13,800 nt of DNA from UBA932 sp031548545 (GTDB taxonomy: Bacteria; Bacteroidota; Bacteroidia; Bacteroidales; UBA932), in assembly GCA_031548545.1 (NCBI GenBank), contig JAVBQY010000005.1, positions 1 through 13,800 on the forward strand. The letters run 5' to 3'. The notes under the pieces are model-generated. The model was not told the DNA's origin. It was given only the letters and a program-made list of their open reading frames with translations, and did no database searches. Both the position numbers and the translations under genes were made by a program. The stretch's first letter is position 1; every line of letters starts with the position of its first letter. Positions 5,065 through 12,006 of this stretch are shown here, piece by piece.

Positions 5065-5655
5065 ATGAAAAAGATCCTTATTCCCATTTTGGTTATTGTA
5101 GTTATTATCATAGGTATTGCCGCCTGGGCTACGGGCATGTATAACGGCATGGTGACCGCCGAGGAAACTACCGTAAAAGCCTGGTCACAGGTAGAAAACG
5201 TATATCAGCGTCGTGCAGACCTCATCCCCAATCTGGTAGCTACCGTAAAAGGCTATGCCGCCCATGAAAGCAGCACGCTGGAAGCCGTGGTGGAAGCCCG
5301 CGCCCAAGCCACACAGATTAAAGTAGATCCCAATAAGTTGGATGCCGCCAGCCTGCAGAAATTCCAGGAAGCCCAGGGGCAGTTGAGTACCGCCCTCGGC
5401 CGTTTGTTGATGGTGACCGAGAATTACCCCAACCTCAAGGCTAATGAAAACTTCCTGAGCCTGCAATCGCAACTGGAAGGCACTGAAAATCGTATAACGG
5501 TTGAACGCCAGAAATTCAACGAAACCGTGCAACAGTATAATGTAATGATCCGCCGTTTCCCGCGCGCGATCTTCGCCGGTATGTTCGGCTTTGAAAAGAA
5601 GGCTTATTTCGAAGCCCAGGCCGGCGCCGAAACGGCCCCTAAAGTAGAGTTTTAG
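5065..5655 (+). CDS. lemA: LemA family membrane-anchored protein
   Basis: 196 residues. A single hydrophobic segment (residues 3-25) anchors the N-terminus in the inner membrane, and the rest is an all-helical LemA domain. Hallmarks are the segment W40-SQVENVYQRRADLIPNLV, then VKGYAAHE, ARAQATQI, QLSTALGRLLMVTENYPNLKAN and NRITVERQKFNETVQQYNVMIRRFP. LemA proteins are widespread and their biochemical role is unsettled. The gene starts a tight operon with two TPM-domain genes (4- and 5-base gaps), a recurrent bacterial association that suggests a shared envelope function. Confidence 0.93.
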   Translation: MKKILIPILVIVVIIIGIAAWATGMYNGMVTAEETTVKAWSQVENVYQRRADLIPNLVATVKGYAAHESSTLEAVVEARAQATQIKVDPNKLDAASLQKFQEAQGQLSTALGRLLMVTENYPNLKANENFLSLQSQLEGTENRITVERQKFNETVQQYNVMIRRFPRAIFAGMFGFEKKAYFEAQAGAETAPKVEF

Positions 5656-5659
5656 TAAG

Positions 5660-6097
5660 ATGAGCACGGCAAAGTTATTTACCGCGGCGCAGAAAGACGC
5701 CATTGTTGCCGCTATTAAAGCTGCCGAGAAAGAGACCTCCGGAGAGATCCGCGTGCATATTGAAAAGGTATGTCCGGACAATGTGCTGGACCGTGCCGCC
5801 TGGTGGTTCAAAAAACTCGGCATGCACAAAACGCGGGCGCGCAACGGTGTGTTGATCTACCTGGCCATCCGTTCGCACCAGTTTGCCATTATTGGTGACG
5901 AGGGCATTAACAAGGTGGTGCCCGGCGGCTTCTGGGATGTGTTGAAAAACCAAATGGAACAAGATTTCAAGGCCGGAAAGTTTGTGGAAGGCATCAGCTA
6001 TGCTATCATGGAAACAGGGCGCTTGCTGAAACATCATTTTCCGTATTTTCAGGAAGATACGAATGAGCAACCGGATGAAATATCCTTCGGCGAATAA
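5660..6097 (+). CDS. TPM-domain protein without a signal peptide
   Basis: 145 residues with no signal peptide or membrane segment, so it is probably cytoplasmic. It follows the TPM (TLP18.3/Psb32/MOLO-1) pattern: an initial helix (LFTAAQKDAIVAAIKAAEKET), a strand SGEIRVHIEKV, the conserved RNGVLIYLAIRSHQFAIIGDEGI around residues 61-83, and helical DVLKNQMEQDFKAGKFVEGI. Some family members are reported as acid phosphatases and others as assembly or receptor accessory proteins, so no activity can be fixed. It starts four bases after lemA and ends five bases before a second TPM gene, the usual order in Bacteroidota. Confidence 0.85.
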   Translation: MSTAKLFTAAQKDAIVAAIKAAEKETSGEIRVHIEKVCPDNVLDRAAWWFKKLGMHKTRARNGVLIYLAIRSHQFAIIGDEGINKVVPGGFWDVLKNQMEQDFKAGKFVEGISYAIMETGRLLKHHFPYFQEDTNEQPDEISFGE

Positions 6098-6102
6098 TCA
6101 AG

Positions 6103-6870
6103 ATGAAAAAACTATTCCTTATCATAGCCCTTCTTTGGGGCTTTATGGCCGTGGCGCAGGTTCCGCAGCGCCCTTCGCCGCCGCGTCTGGTCAATGACCT
6201 GGCCGGGATTTTCAGTCCCGAACAGCGCGACGGCCTTGAGCGTGCGCTGGTCGCTTTCAACGACAGTACATCCAACCAGATTGTTGTCCTTACGGTCAAT
6301 GAGCTCGGCGGGCAAGACCCCTCGGCCTTTGCTTACGAAGTAGGTGAGCAGTGGAAGGTGGGGCAGCAGCAATTCAACAACGGCGTGGTGATCCTGGTAA
6401 AACCGAAAACAGGCAACAGTTACGGTGAGGTATTTATTGCCACCGGTTACGGGCTGGAAGGCGCACTGCCCGATGCGATCTGCCGCCTCATCATAGAGCG
6501 CGAAATGATACCCCACTTCCGCAATAATGATTATTTCGGCGGGGTGGTGGCTGCGGTAAAGGTGATCATGCCTATAGCCCGGGGCGAATATTCCAGTGAT
6601 GAATATGCCGGTGATGACGCTCCTGCCGGCGCTCTCATCGTCGTCTTTATCGTCTTTATAGTCTTAATCATTATTCTTTCCTCTTCCAAAAATAACCATT
6701 CCGATATGAGCAGCGGCGGCACCCGTTCCGGCGGCGGACCATTCATCGGGCCATTCATCGGCGGCGGCCGCAGCGGTTCCTTCGGCGGCTTCTCCGGTGG
6801 CGGTGGCGGCGGTTTCGGAGGCTTCGGCGGCGGTTCCTTTGGCGGAGGCGGCGCCGGCGGTCGATGGTAG
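6103..6870 (+). CDS. TPM-domain protein with Gly-rich C-terminus, YgcG-like
   Basis: 255 residues. MKKLFLIIALLWGFMAVA is a signal peptide. A TPM domain spans about residues 30-165 (LVNDLAGIFSPEQRDGLERAL, SNQIVVLTVNEL, NNGVVILVKPK, EVFIATGYGLEGALPD). One transmembrane helix lies at about 176-193 (ALIVVFIVFIVLIIILSS). The last ~50 residues are Gly/Ser/Phe repeats (GGFGGFGGGSFGGGG) ending in GGRW. This layout, a periplasmic TPM domain and a short low-complexity tail across the membrane, is that of YgcG-type proteins found beside LemA. Function unknown; presumed partner of LemA at the inner membrane. No terminator is evident after it. Confidence 0.9.
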   Translation: MKKLFLIIALLWGFMAVAQVPQRPSPPRLVNDLAGIFSPEQRDGLERALVAFNDSTSNQIVVLTVNELGGQDPSAFAYEVGEQWKVGQQQFNNGVVILVKPKTGNSYGEVFIATGYGLEGALPDAICRLIIEREMIPHFRNNDYFGGVVAAVKVIMPIARGEYSSDEYAGDDAPAGALIVVFIVFIVLIIILSSSKNNHSDMSSGGTRSGGGPFIGPFIGGGRSGSFGGFSGGGGGGFGGFGGGSFGGGGAGGRW

Positions 6871-6903
6871 TTTAAGTGTCCGTGTCCTACCATTTATATT
6901 TTT

Positions 6904-6930
6904 TTTGTACGGAAATAATAATTACCTTCG
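6904..6930 (+). promoter_or_regulatory. Possible promoter of the nucleoside kinase gene
   Basis: TTTG (6904-6907) and TACCTTCG (6923-6930, one base off TAnnTTTG) precede the ATG at 6953. The 15-base spacer is shorter than usual, so this is a moderate match. Confidence 0.4.
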
Positions 6931-6952
6931 TGACTACTTTTACGATAATCTT

Positions 6953-7564
6953 ATGCATATAGCAGTAGCTGGTAATATCGGGAGCGGGAAAACTACGCTC
7001 ACGGGTCTTTTGGCGCGACATTACGGATGGGAAGCCCAGTTTGAACAGGTGGATGATAATCCATATCTTAATGACTTTTATGAAGACATGGAACGCTGGT
7101 CGTTCAATCTTCAGGTCTACTTTTTGAACAAACGCCTCAATGGCATTGTGGCCATCAGAAATGCCCAAAAGCCGATTATCCAGGACCGCACGATTTATGA
7201 GGATGCTTGTATCTTTGCGGCCAACCTGCATTCGATGGGCCTGATGAGCACGCGTGACTATACGAACTACCGTTCGTTGTTCGACCTGATGATGTCACTC
7301 GTGGCGCCCCCGGACCTGATTATTTACCTGAAGGCTTCGGTGCCCACGCTGGTGAACCAGATCCAGAAGCGCGGACGCGAATACGAAGCGGGTATCCGTA
7401 TCGACTACCTCTCGAAGCTGAACGATTACTATAATGACTGGATCAACGATTATAAAGGAAACAAGTTGATTATTGATGTAGACAATACCAAGTTCAGCGA
7501 ACGTCCTGAAGATCTTAGCCATGTGATCGACAAGGTAAATGCCGAAATCCACGGATTATTTTAG
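6953..7564 (+). CDS. Deoxynucleoside kinase (dNK family)
   Basis: 203 residues from the ATG at 6953. The frame is open further upstream, but only as a shadow of the Gly-rich end of the preceding gene. The P-loop is GNIGSGKTT (residues 7-15) at the very N-terminus, as is normal for dNKs. NPYLNDFYEDMERWSFNLQVYFLNKR is the substrate-binding region, QDRTIYEDA (77-85) holds the DR[T/S] motif with catalytic context, and KRGREYE (139-145) is the Arg-rich lid. The enzyme phosphorylates a deoxynucleoside in the salvage pathway; whether it prefers dA, dG or others cannot be told by eye. It lies 82 bases after the TPM gene and may have its own promoter. Confidence 0.93.
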   Translation: MHIAVAGNIGSGKTTLTGLLARHYGWEAQFEQVDDNPYLNDFYEDMERWSFNLQVYFLNKRLNGIVAIRNAQKPIIQDRTIYEDACIFAANLHSMGLMSTRDYTNYRSLFDLMMSLVAPPDLIIYLKASVPTLVNQIQKRGREYEAGIRIDYLSKLNDYYNDWINDYKGNKLIIDVDNTKFSERPEDLSHVIDKVNAEIHGLF

Positions 7565-7595
7565 CCTTTTTTCTTTGATTTTGGCTATATTTTTT
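7562..7595 (+). terminator. Weak terminator after the kinase gene
   Basis: TAGCC (7562-7566, overlapping the stop codon) can pair with GGCTA (7583-7587), and a T-rich run (7588-7595) follows. The stem is only 5 bp with a 16-nt T-rich loop, so the call is tentative. Confidence 0.35.
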
Positions 7596-7629
7596 ATAAC
7601 TTGCAGCTCAACCTTTAAAATCTATAGCC

Positions 7630-8715
7630 ATGAAAAAGTCTGACTTTCTTTACAGCGGATTAGTAGTGCTCTTGGTTTTAATTCTTACCGTATCTTGTTC
7701 AAAAGACGAAGATCCGATAGTCTCCCCACCGGAGGTCCCTACCGAAGAGCCTGCAGATGATTTAACCGTGTCTTTCAGCTACGCGGATAACATGGAATCT
7801 GTTATCCTGACCTCTACTTCCACTTTTACGATATCCGAATACCAGTGGACGGTGCAACCGTCAGGCAGTTCGGTTACCCTCTCCAATCCGGCAGCCAGTG
7901 TGACGGAGCTTTCGTTACCTGCTTCGGCTACTACCGTCAATGTGAGCCTGACGGTGAAGAGTGGGGCGAAAACCTATACAGGCACTCAGTCCATAGGCCT
8001 GCCTGCCTATGCGTTGCACCGGCAATATGGCCTGGGGAAAAACCTGACGGCAGAACGCAGTAACAATGCTCCCAGGGAATGGTATATTGATCAGTTCACT
8101 ACGGGAGCATCTTGGAATAGTAACTGCGGACCGGCCTGTGTTACCATGACCATGCAATGGTCGGATCCCTCTTTTACAAAAACGGCTGAAGACGCCCGCA
8201 ACACTTATCCTCTGGGTGGCGGATGGTGGTACACCAATAACATTATAGACTACTTGAATGCTCATAGTATTCCTAATAATACTTTCCCTTTAAATCAGGA
8301 TGCGCTGAAAGCCCAACTGGATGGCGGTAACGTGGCTATTCTGTGCCTGGACGCTTATTATATCCGTGCTGCCTCAGGAAAGGATTCCTGGCGTAAAGAT
8401 AAATTTTATACAACGGCTTCAACCGGATGGGGACACTTTATAGTGGCCAAGGGCTATAAAGTCGTGGATGGTGTGACTATGTTCGAGATTTATGATCCCT
8501 GGTCTCTGGATGTTAGCTATGAGGACGGTACATTGAAAGGCAAGGATCGCTATTACAGGGGGGAGGATATTATTACAGCTGCGGTAACCACCAATTGGTG
8601 GAGGTATATGATTGTGGTCAATAAACTTTCCGGCACCGGTTCGGCTGCCGAAGCCAAGGCTGCTTTAGCAGGGGCGTTGGATCCTGCTACAATTCCGCAT
8701 CAGCGCGGTCGCTAA
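7630..8715 (+). CDS. Surface-directed lipoprotein with C39-like cysteine peptidase domain
   Basis: 361 residues. A lipoprotein signal ends at Cys23 (LTVS|C). The following SKDED fits the X-K-(D/E)2 export signal described for surface lipoproteins in Bacteroidota, so the protein is probably outside the cell. After a Pro/Glu linker, residues ~45-125 look like an Ig/PKD-type module (VSFSYADN, YQWTVQPSGSSVTLS, VNVSLTVKSG). Residues ~150-330 match the C39-like peptidase fold: NSNCGPACVTM with candidate nucleophile Cys166, GWGHFIVAKGY with His269, and FEIYDPWS with Asp289, in the right order and spacing. It may be an active cysteine peptidase cleaving peptides or peptidoglycan cross-links; the substrate is unknown. 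It stands alone, 242 bases before the RHS pair. Confidence 0.8.
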   Translation: MKKSDFLYSGLVVLLVLILTVSCSKDEDPIVSPPEVPTEEPADDLTVSFSYADNMESVILTSTSTFTISEYQWTVQPSGSSVTLSNPAASVTELSLPASATTVNVSLTVKSGAKTYTGTQSIGLPAYALHRQYGLGKNLTAERSNNAPREWYIDQFTTGASWNSNCGPACVTMTMQWSDPSFTKTAEDARNTYPLGGGWWYTNNIIDYLNAHSIPNNTFPLNQDALKAQLDGGNVAILCLDAYYIRAASGKDSWRKDKFYTTASTGWGHFIVAKGYKVVDGVTMFEIYDPWSLDVSYEDGTLKGKDRYYRGEDIITAAVTTNWWRYMIVVNKLSGTGSAAEAKAALAGALDPATIPHQRGR

Positions 8716-8778
8716 AGGGCTGCTGGCACTATGCATTGTCCGGCGCTACCGCCTTTATAATTTCTTGTCCCCGATACT

Positions 8779-8806
8779 ATTTCTTTAGCGCGTATAAAGA
8801 AATTTT
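8779..8806 (+). terminator. AT-rich terminator-like hairpin after the peptidase gene
   Basis: ATTTCTTTA (8779-8787) and TAAAGAAAT (8795-8803) pair perfectly over 9 bp around GCGCGTA, and four Ts follow (8803-8806). It lies 64 bases after the stop. The rest of the 8716-8957 gap contains no credible gene; a short frame at 8736-8918 has no start context or recognisable motif. Confidence 0.5.
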
Positions 8807-8957
8807 ACTTTGCCCTTCTCACCTTATCGGCAGCCAGTGTGCCTTCTGCGCAACCCCACTGCCAGCATCACGGTCCGGGCCTTTCCGGTATGGCCCCCTA
8901 CACCGTCTGTACACTTGAGTATTCACTTGAAGTTCTGCTTCCATAGACAATATAATT

Positions 8958-11900
8958 ATGAATAATCAATTTTTCAAATTATTAACGAGTATACTCCTTT
9001 TATTTATCATTCCTCCTGCTTCCGGTCAGATTCTTTCTGTCCCGAGTCCGACGGCGGCAAATCTGGGGCTTTATGGTGACATTCCGGTATCCTATTATAC
9101 CGGCACCCCCAACATCACCATTCCTTTGTATGAAATCAAAGGAAAAAACCTTTCACTTCCCATCACTTTAACCTACCATCCTTCGGCCATACGTCCTGAG
9201 ATACATCCCGGCCCCACCGGTTTGGGCTGGACCTTACAAGCCGGAGGCGTAATCAGCAGAGTAGTAAGAGGAAGAAGCGCAGATGAATGTCAAATAGAAG
9301 TAAAAGGATATTTAGATCAAGCCGGAGGCTGGCTGGCTTCAGATGGTTGGAAAACGAAAATACAAAATGACTGTTCAGACCCTTCAACGCTCCGGGATAG
9401 TATTAAGAGGAAGCGTCAATTTGATGTGGAGCCTGACGAATTCAGTTTTTCTGTTTCAGGGCTATCCGGTAAATTTTATTTTGATCATTATGGAAATATC
9501 CAGGTACAGTGTGACCGGCCGGTAAAAGTAATTTTTAATAATGAATTTATTCAAGCCGGTGAAATAGGCTTTGCCTATCCATGCACGTTAAACCGGTTTG
9601 AACGGATGATCAAAGGCTTTACTATTATAGATGAATTGGGCACCCGTTACAGCTTTGGAGGTAAAGACGCCATGGAGCTATCAGACCCGATTGCTTATAA
9701 GGATGGCTATGGCATCGAAGCCAATGGTTACCTGTTACAAGCCACCTCCTGGTTTTTAACCAAAATAGAGTCGGCGGACGGCGTCGATCTGATTAATTTC
9801 ACCTATGAGCGGGGACCATTTATCAGCCAATTATTTTTCTCTTATAATGCATTTGAAAATAGGACAGACCGCTCTGCCGAGTGGAATGCTACACTGCTGA
9901 AGAAAGATGGCACATTTATAATGCCGGTGTATTTGACAAAAATAGAAAGAACCAACGGAGAAACAATAAGCATCAAGCTGGTTGAAAGCAGTGAGTTGTC
10001 CTATGATGAAACCCACTATTATAATATACTTTACCCATCAGCCGGTAGTTTCCCATTATTAGACCGATACGCTTCAATACCCCGTTTGAATAATCCTGTC
10101 CTCAAAGAAAAACTTGATAGAATAAAATGGATGAAAATAAATTCTATATATATAACCAACAACCAGAATCAAGCATTAAAGACGATTACTTTCAGCTATA
10201 ATTATAATCCCGCCGAAAGATTATTCTTAGAACAGTTGTTAATCTTTGGCGGCTTTGCCGGTATAGCACCCGCAGCTGCCGGAACGGAAATTCAGCCGGC
10301 CCCGATACCAGGAGATGAACTGACCAGACCATTGGTATATTCTTTTTCCTACAAAGACAGGAATAAAATGCCGGGCTATCTGGAAAGCTATACGGACCAT
10401 TGGGGTTTCAATAATGGGAGCGGCAATATCCCCAACAGTCCTATTTTCCAGCTAAGAGAGCCTGATGTAGACTATGCATTTAGCGGTATACTGGATACCA
10501 TTTATTATCCTACGGGCGGGTATAGCAGCTTTGAGTATGAACTACATGATTATTCAAAAGCGCTTACCTCCGACCGGACCATGCTACTTGAGCGGTATGG
10601 CGTAGCCGGAGGTCCGCGTATAAAGAAAATAACCAATAATGATGGACGTGACCATACGGTCAGCCGGGCGTTTTTTTATACAACCGGACTTTCTTCCGCA
10701 ACTTCCAGTGGCGTGCTCAATGCTTTTCCGGTCTATAGCTCTCTGGTCACAGGAAAAAACACGTCTCAAGAATCGTTTCATTTGTATTATGACCGCAGTT
10801 TTCCTGTGATTCCGCTGACTAAAGAAAACGATGGCCAATATATAGGGTATACTAGTGTTATTGAAAAAATTTCCAATGGCGGCGGGGCTGTACAATATAT
10901 ATTCACCAATCATGACAATGGCCATTGTGATGCGCCACCCCTCTATACCTGGCAGCAGTCTATATCTAATAGCAAGCCGCATAACTCCCGTTTCTTTGAA
11001 CGGGGCAAGTTATTGGAGAAAATTTCCTATAATAACCATGGCTTACCGGTAGAAAAACAAATTACCAGATGGTCTCGCTATGGATCACAGGACGAAGAAA
11101 ACCCCAGAACGCTTCTTTTTGAAAGTATAGATATAGGTACAGGCGCCTACTACCACACTGCTGCTTACCTGCACTACACCTACAAATTCCTACCCTCACA
11201 AAAAATAACTTATGGCTATGATGCCAATGGAGAGCATCCGGTGATAACAACTACGAATTTCACTTACAGCCTATCACCGGAAGGCTTGTTAAGCAGTAAG
11301 GAATCCACAGATAGCCGGGGAGATGTGATAAAGAATGTTTATCACTATGCCCTTGAGGTGGGCCATATGAACATGATAGACAGACATATGATAGGCATTC
11401 CCATAGAAACCATCACCTACCGTAATAATATGGTGACGGATGTGTTGCTGCAAGCCTACCAGGATTATGGCGGACGTTTATTACCGGCTTTTCAGAACAA
11501 ATTACAAACAAACACCCCGGTAAATAACTATTTATTATACTCAACATCGCAGATGGATAGCCGTTTGCAAAGGGAGTACAGCTTTGAGCGCTACGACAGC
11601 AAGGGTAACCTGCTGCAAGTAAAAGGAAAGGATGGCATTACCATTTCCTATATCTGGGGCTATCAATACCAACATCCTATTGCAAAAATTATAGGGGCGG
11701 ATTATAGCCAGGTAAAAGCAGCCTTGGGAAGAACTAATGACAACAATGATCTGGCTTATTTACAAGATTATTCCACGGAACAATTGTTGACAGCATTCAA
11801 TAAACTCCGGGAAAATCTCCCGTCAGCCATTGTGACTACCTACACGTATACCCCGCAACAGGGTATTACATCCGAAACCTCCCCGGATGGTGTAACGACC

Positions 11901-11996
11901 TACTATGAGTATGATCCATTGGGCCGGCTGATGCGGATAAAAGACCATTTGGGTAATATTTTACAAGAGAACAGCTATCATTATGGGAACGAATAA
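8958..11996 (+). CDS. Secreted SpvB/RHS-type shell protein ending in a YD repeat
   Basis: 1012 residues. A signal peptide covers ~1-23 (LLTSILLLFIIPPASG|Q). Residues ~35-105, GDIPVSYYTGTPNITIPLYE and then LPITLTYHPS, GPTGLGWTLQAGGVISRVV, are the N-terminal SpvB/YD-protein motif. A long beta-rich middle part (YFDHYGNIQV, DELGTRYSFGG, LTKIESADG, PTGGYSSFEYELHDY, RIKKITNNDG) resembles RHS shells but with divergent repeats. Near the end come ERYDSKGNLLQVKGKDG, ISYIWGYQYQHPIAKI and one canonical repeat, TYYEYDPLGRLMRIKDHLGN (981-1000). The protein stops there, with no RHS core or toxin tail. A weak -7 box TACACTTG lies at 8910-8917. The next gene begins ten bases on and carries DUF6443, suggesting a two-part system. 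DNA is AT-richer than the next gene. Confidence 0.85.
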   Translation: MNNQFFKLLTSILLLFIIPPASGQILSVPSPTAANLGLYGDIPVSYYTGTPNITIPLYEIKGKNLSLPITLTYHPSAIRPEIHPGPTGLGWTLQAGGVISRVVRGRSADECQIEVKGYLDQAGGWLASDGWKTKIQNDCSDPSTLRDSIKRKRQFDVEPDEFSFSVSGLSGKFYFDHYGNIQVQCDRPVKVIFNNEFIQAGEIGFAYPCTLNRFERMIKGFTIIDELGTRYSFGGKDAMELSDPIAYKDGYGIEANGYLLQATSWFLTKIESADGVDLINFTYERGPFISQLFFSYNAFENRTDRSAEWNATLLKKDGTFIMPVYLTKIERTNGETISIKLVESSELSYDETHYYNILYPSAGSFPLLDRYASIPRLNNPVLKEKLDRIKWMKINSIYITNNQNQALKTITFSYNYNPAERLFLEQLLIFGGFAGIAPAAAGTEIQPAPIPGDELTRPLVYSFSYKDRNKMPGYLESYTDHWGFNNGSGNIPNSPIFQLREPDVDYAFSGILDTIYYPTGGYSSFEYELHDYSKALTSDRTMLLERYGVAGGPRIKKITNNDGRDHTVSRAFFYTTGLSSATSSGVLNAFPVYSSLVTGKNTSQESFHLYYDRSFPVIPLTKENDGQYIGYTSVIEKISNGGGAVQYIFTNHDNGHCDAPPLYTWQQSISNSKPHNSRFFERGKLLEKISYNNHGLPVEKQITRWSRYGSQDEENPRTLLFESIDIGTGAYYHTAAYLHYTYKFLPSQKITYGYDANGEHPVITTTNFTYSLSPEGLLSSKESTDSRGDVIKNVYHYALEVGHMNMIDRHMIGIPIETITYRNNMVTDVLLQAYQDYGGRLLPAFQNKLQTNTPVNNYLLYSTSQMDSRLQREYSFERYDSKGNLLQVKGKDGITISYIWGYQYQHPIAKIIGADYSQVKAALGRTNDNNDLAYLQDYSTEQLLTAFNKLRENLPSAIVTTYTYTPQQGITSETSPDGVTTYYEYDPLGRLMRIKDHLGNILQENSYHYGNE

Positions 11997-12006
11997 AAAA
12001 ACAGAC

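Noticed and set aside
6531..6893. Pro-rich minus-strand frame of 120 residues
   Set aside because: It is the complement of the Gly-rich tail of the TPM protein (GGC/GGT codons read as Pro-rich), not a gene.
7889..8841. CGGCAGCCAGTGTG occurs at 7889-7902 and 8828-8841
   Set aside because: A single shared 14-mer in a window of this size is about what chance gives, and the similarity does not extend on either side.
8736..8918. Sixty-residue frame between the peptidase and RHS genes
   Set aside because: No start context, no motif, and it spans the terminator-like hairpin at 8779-8803.
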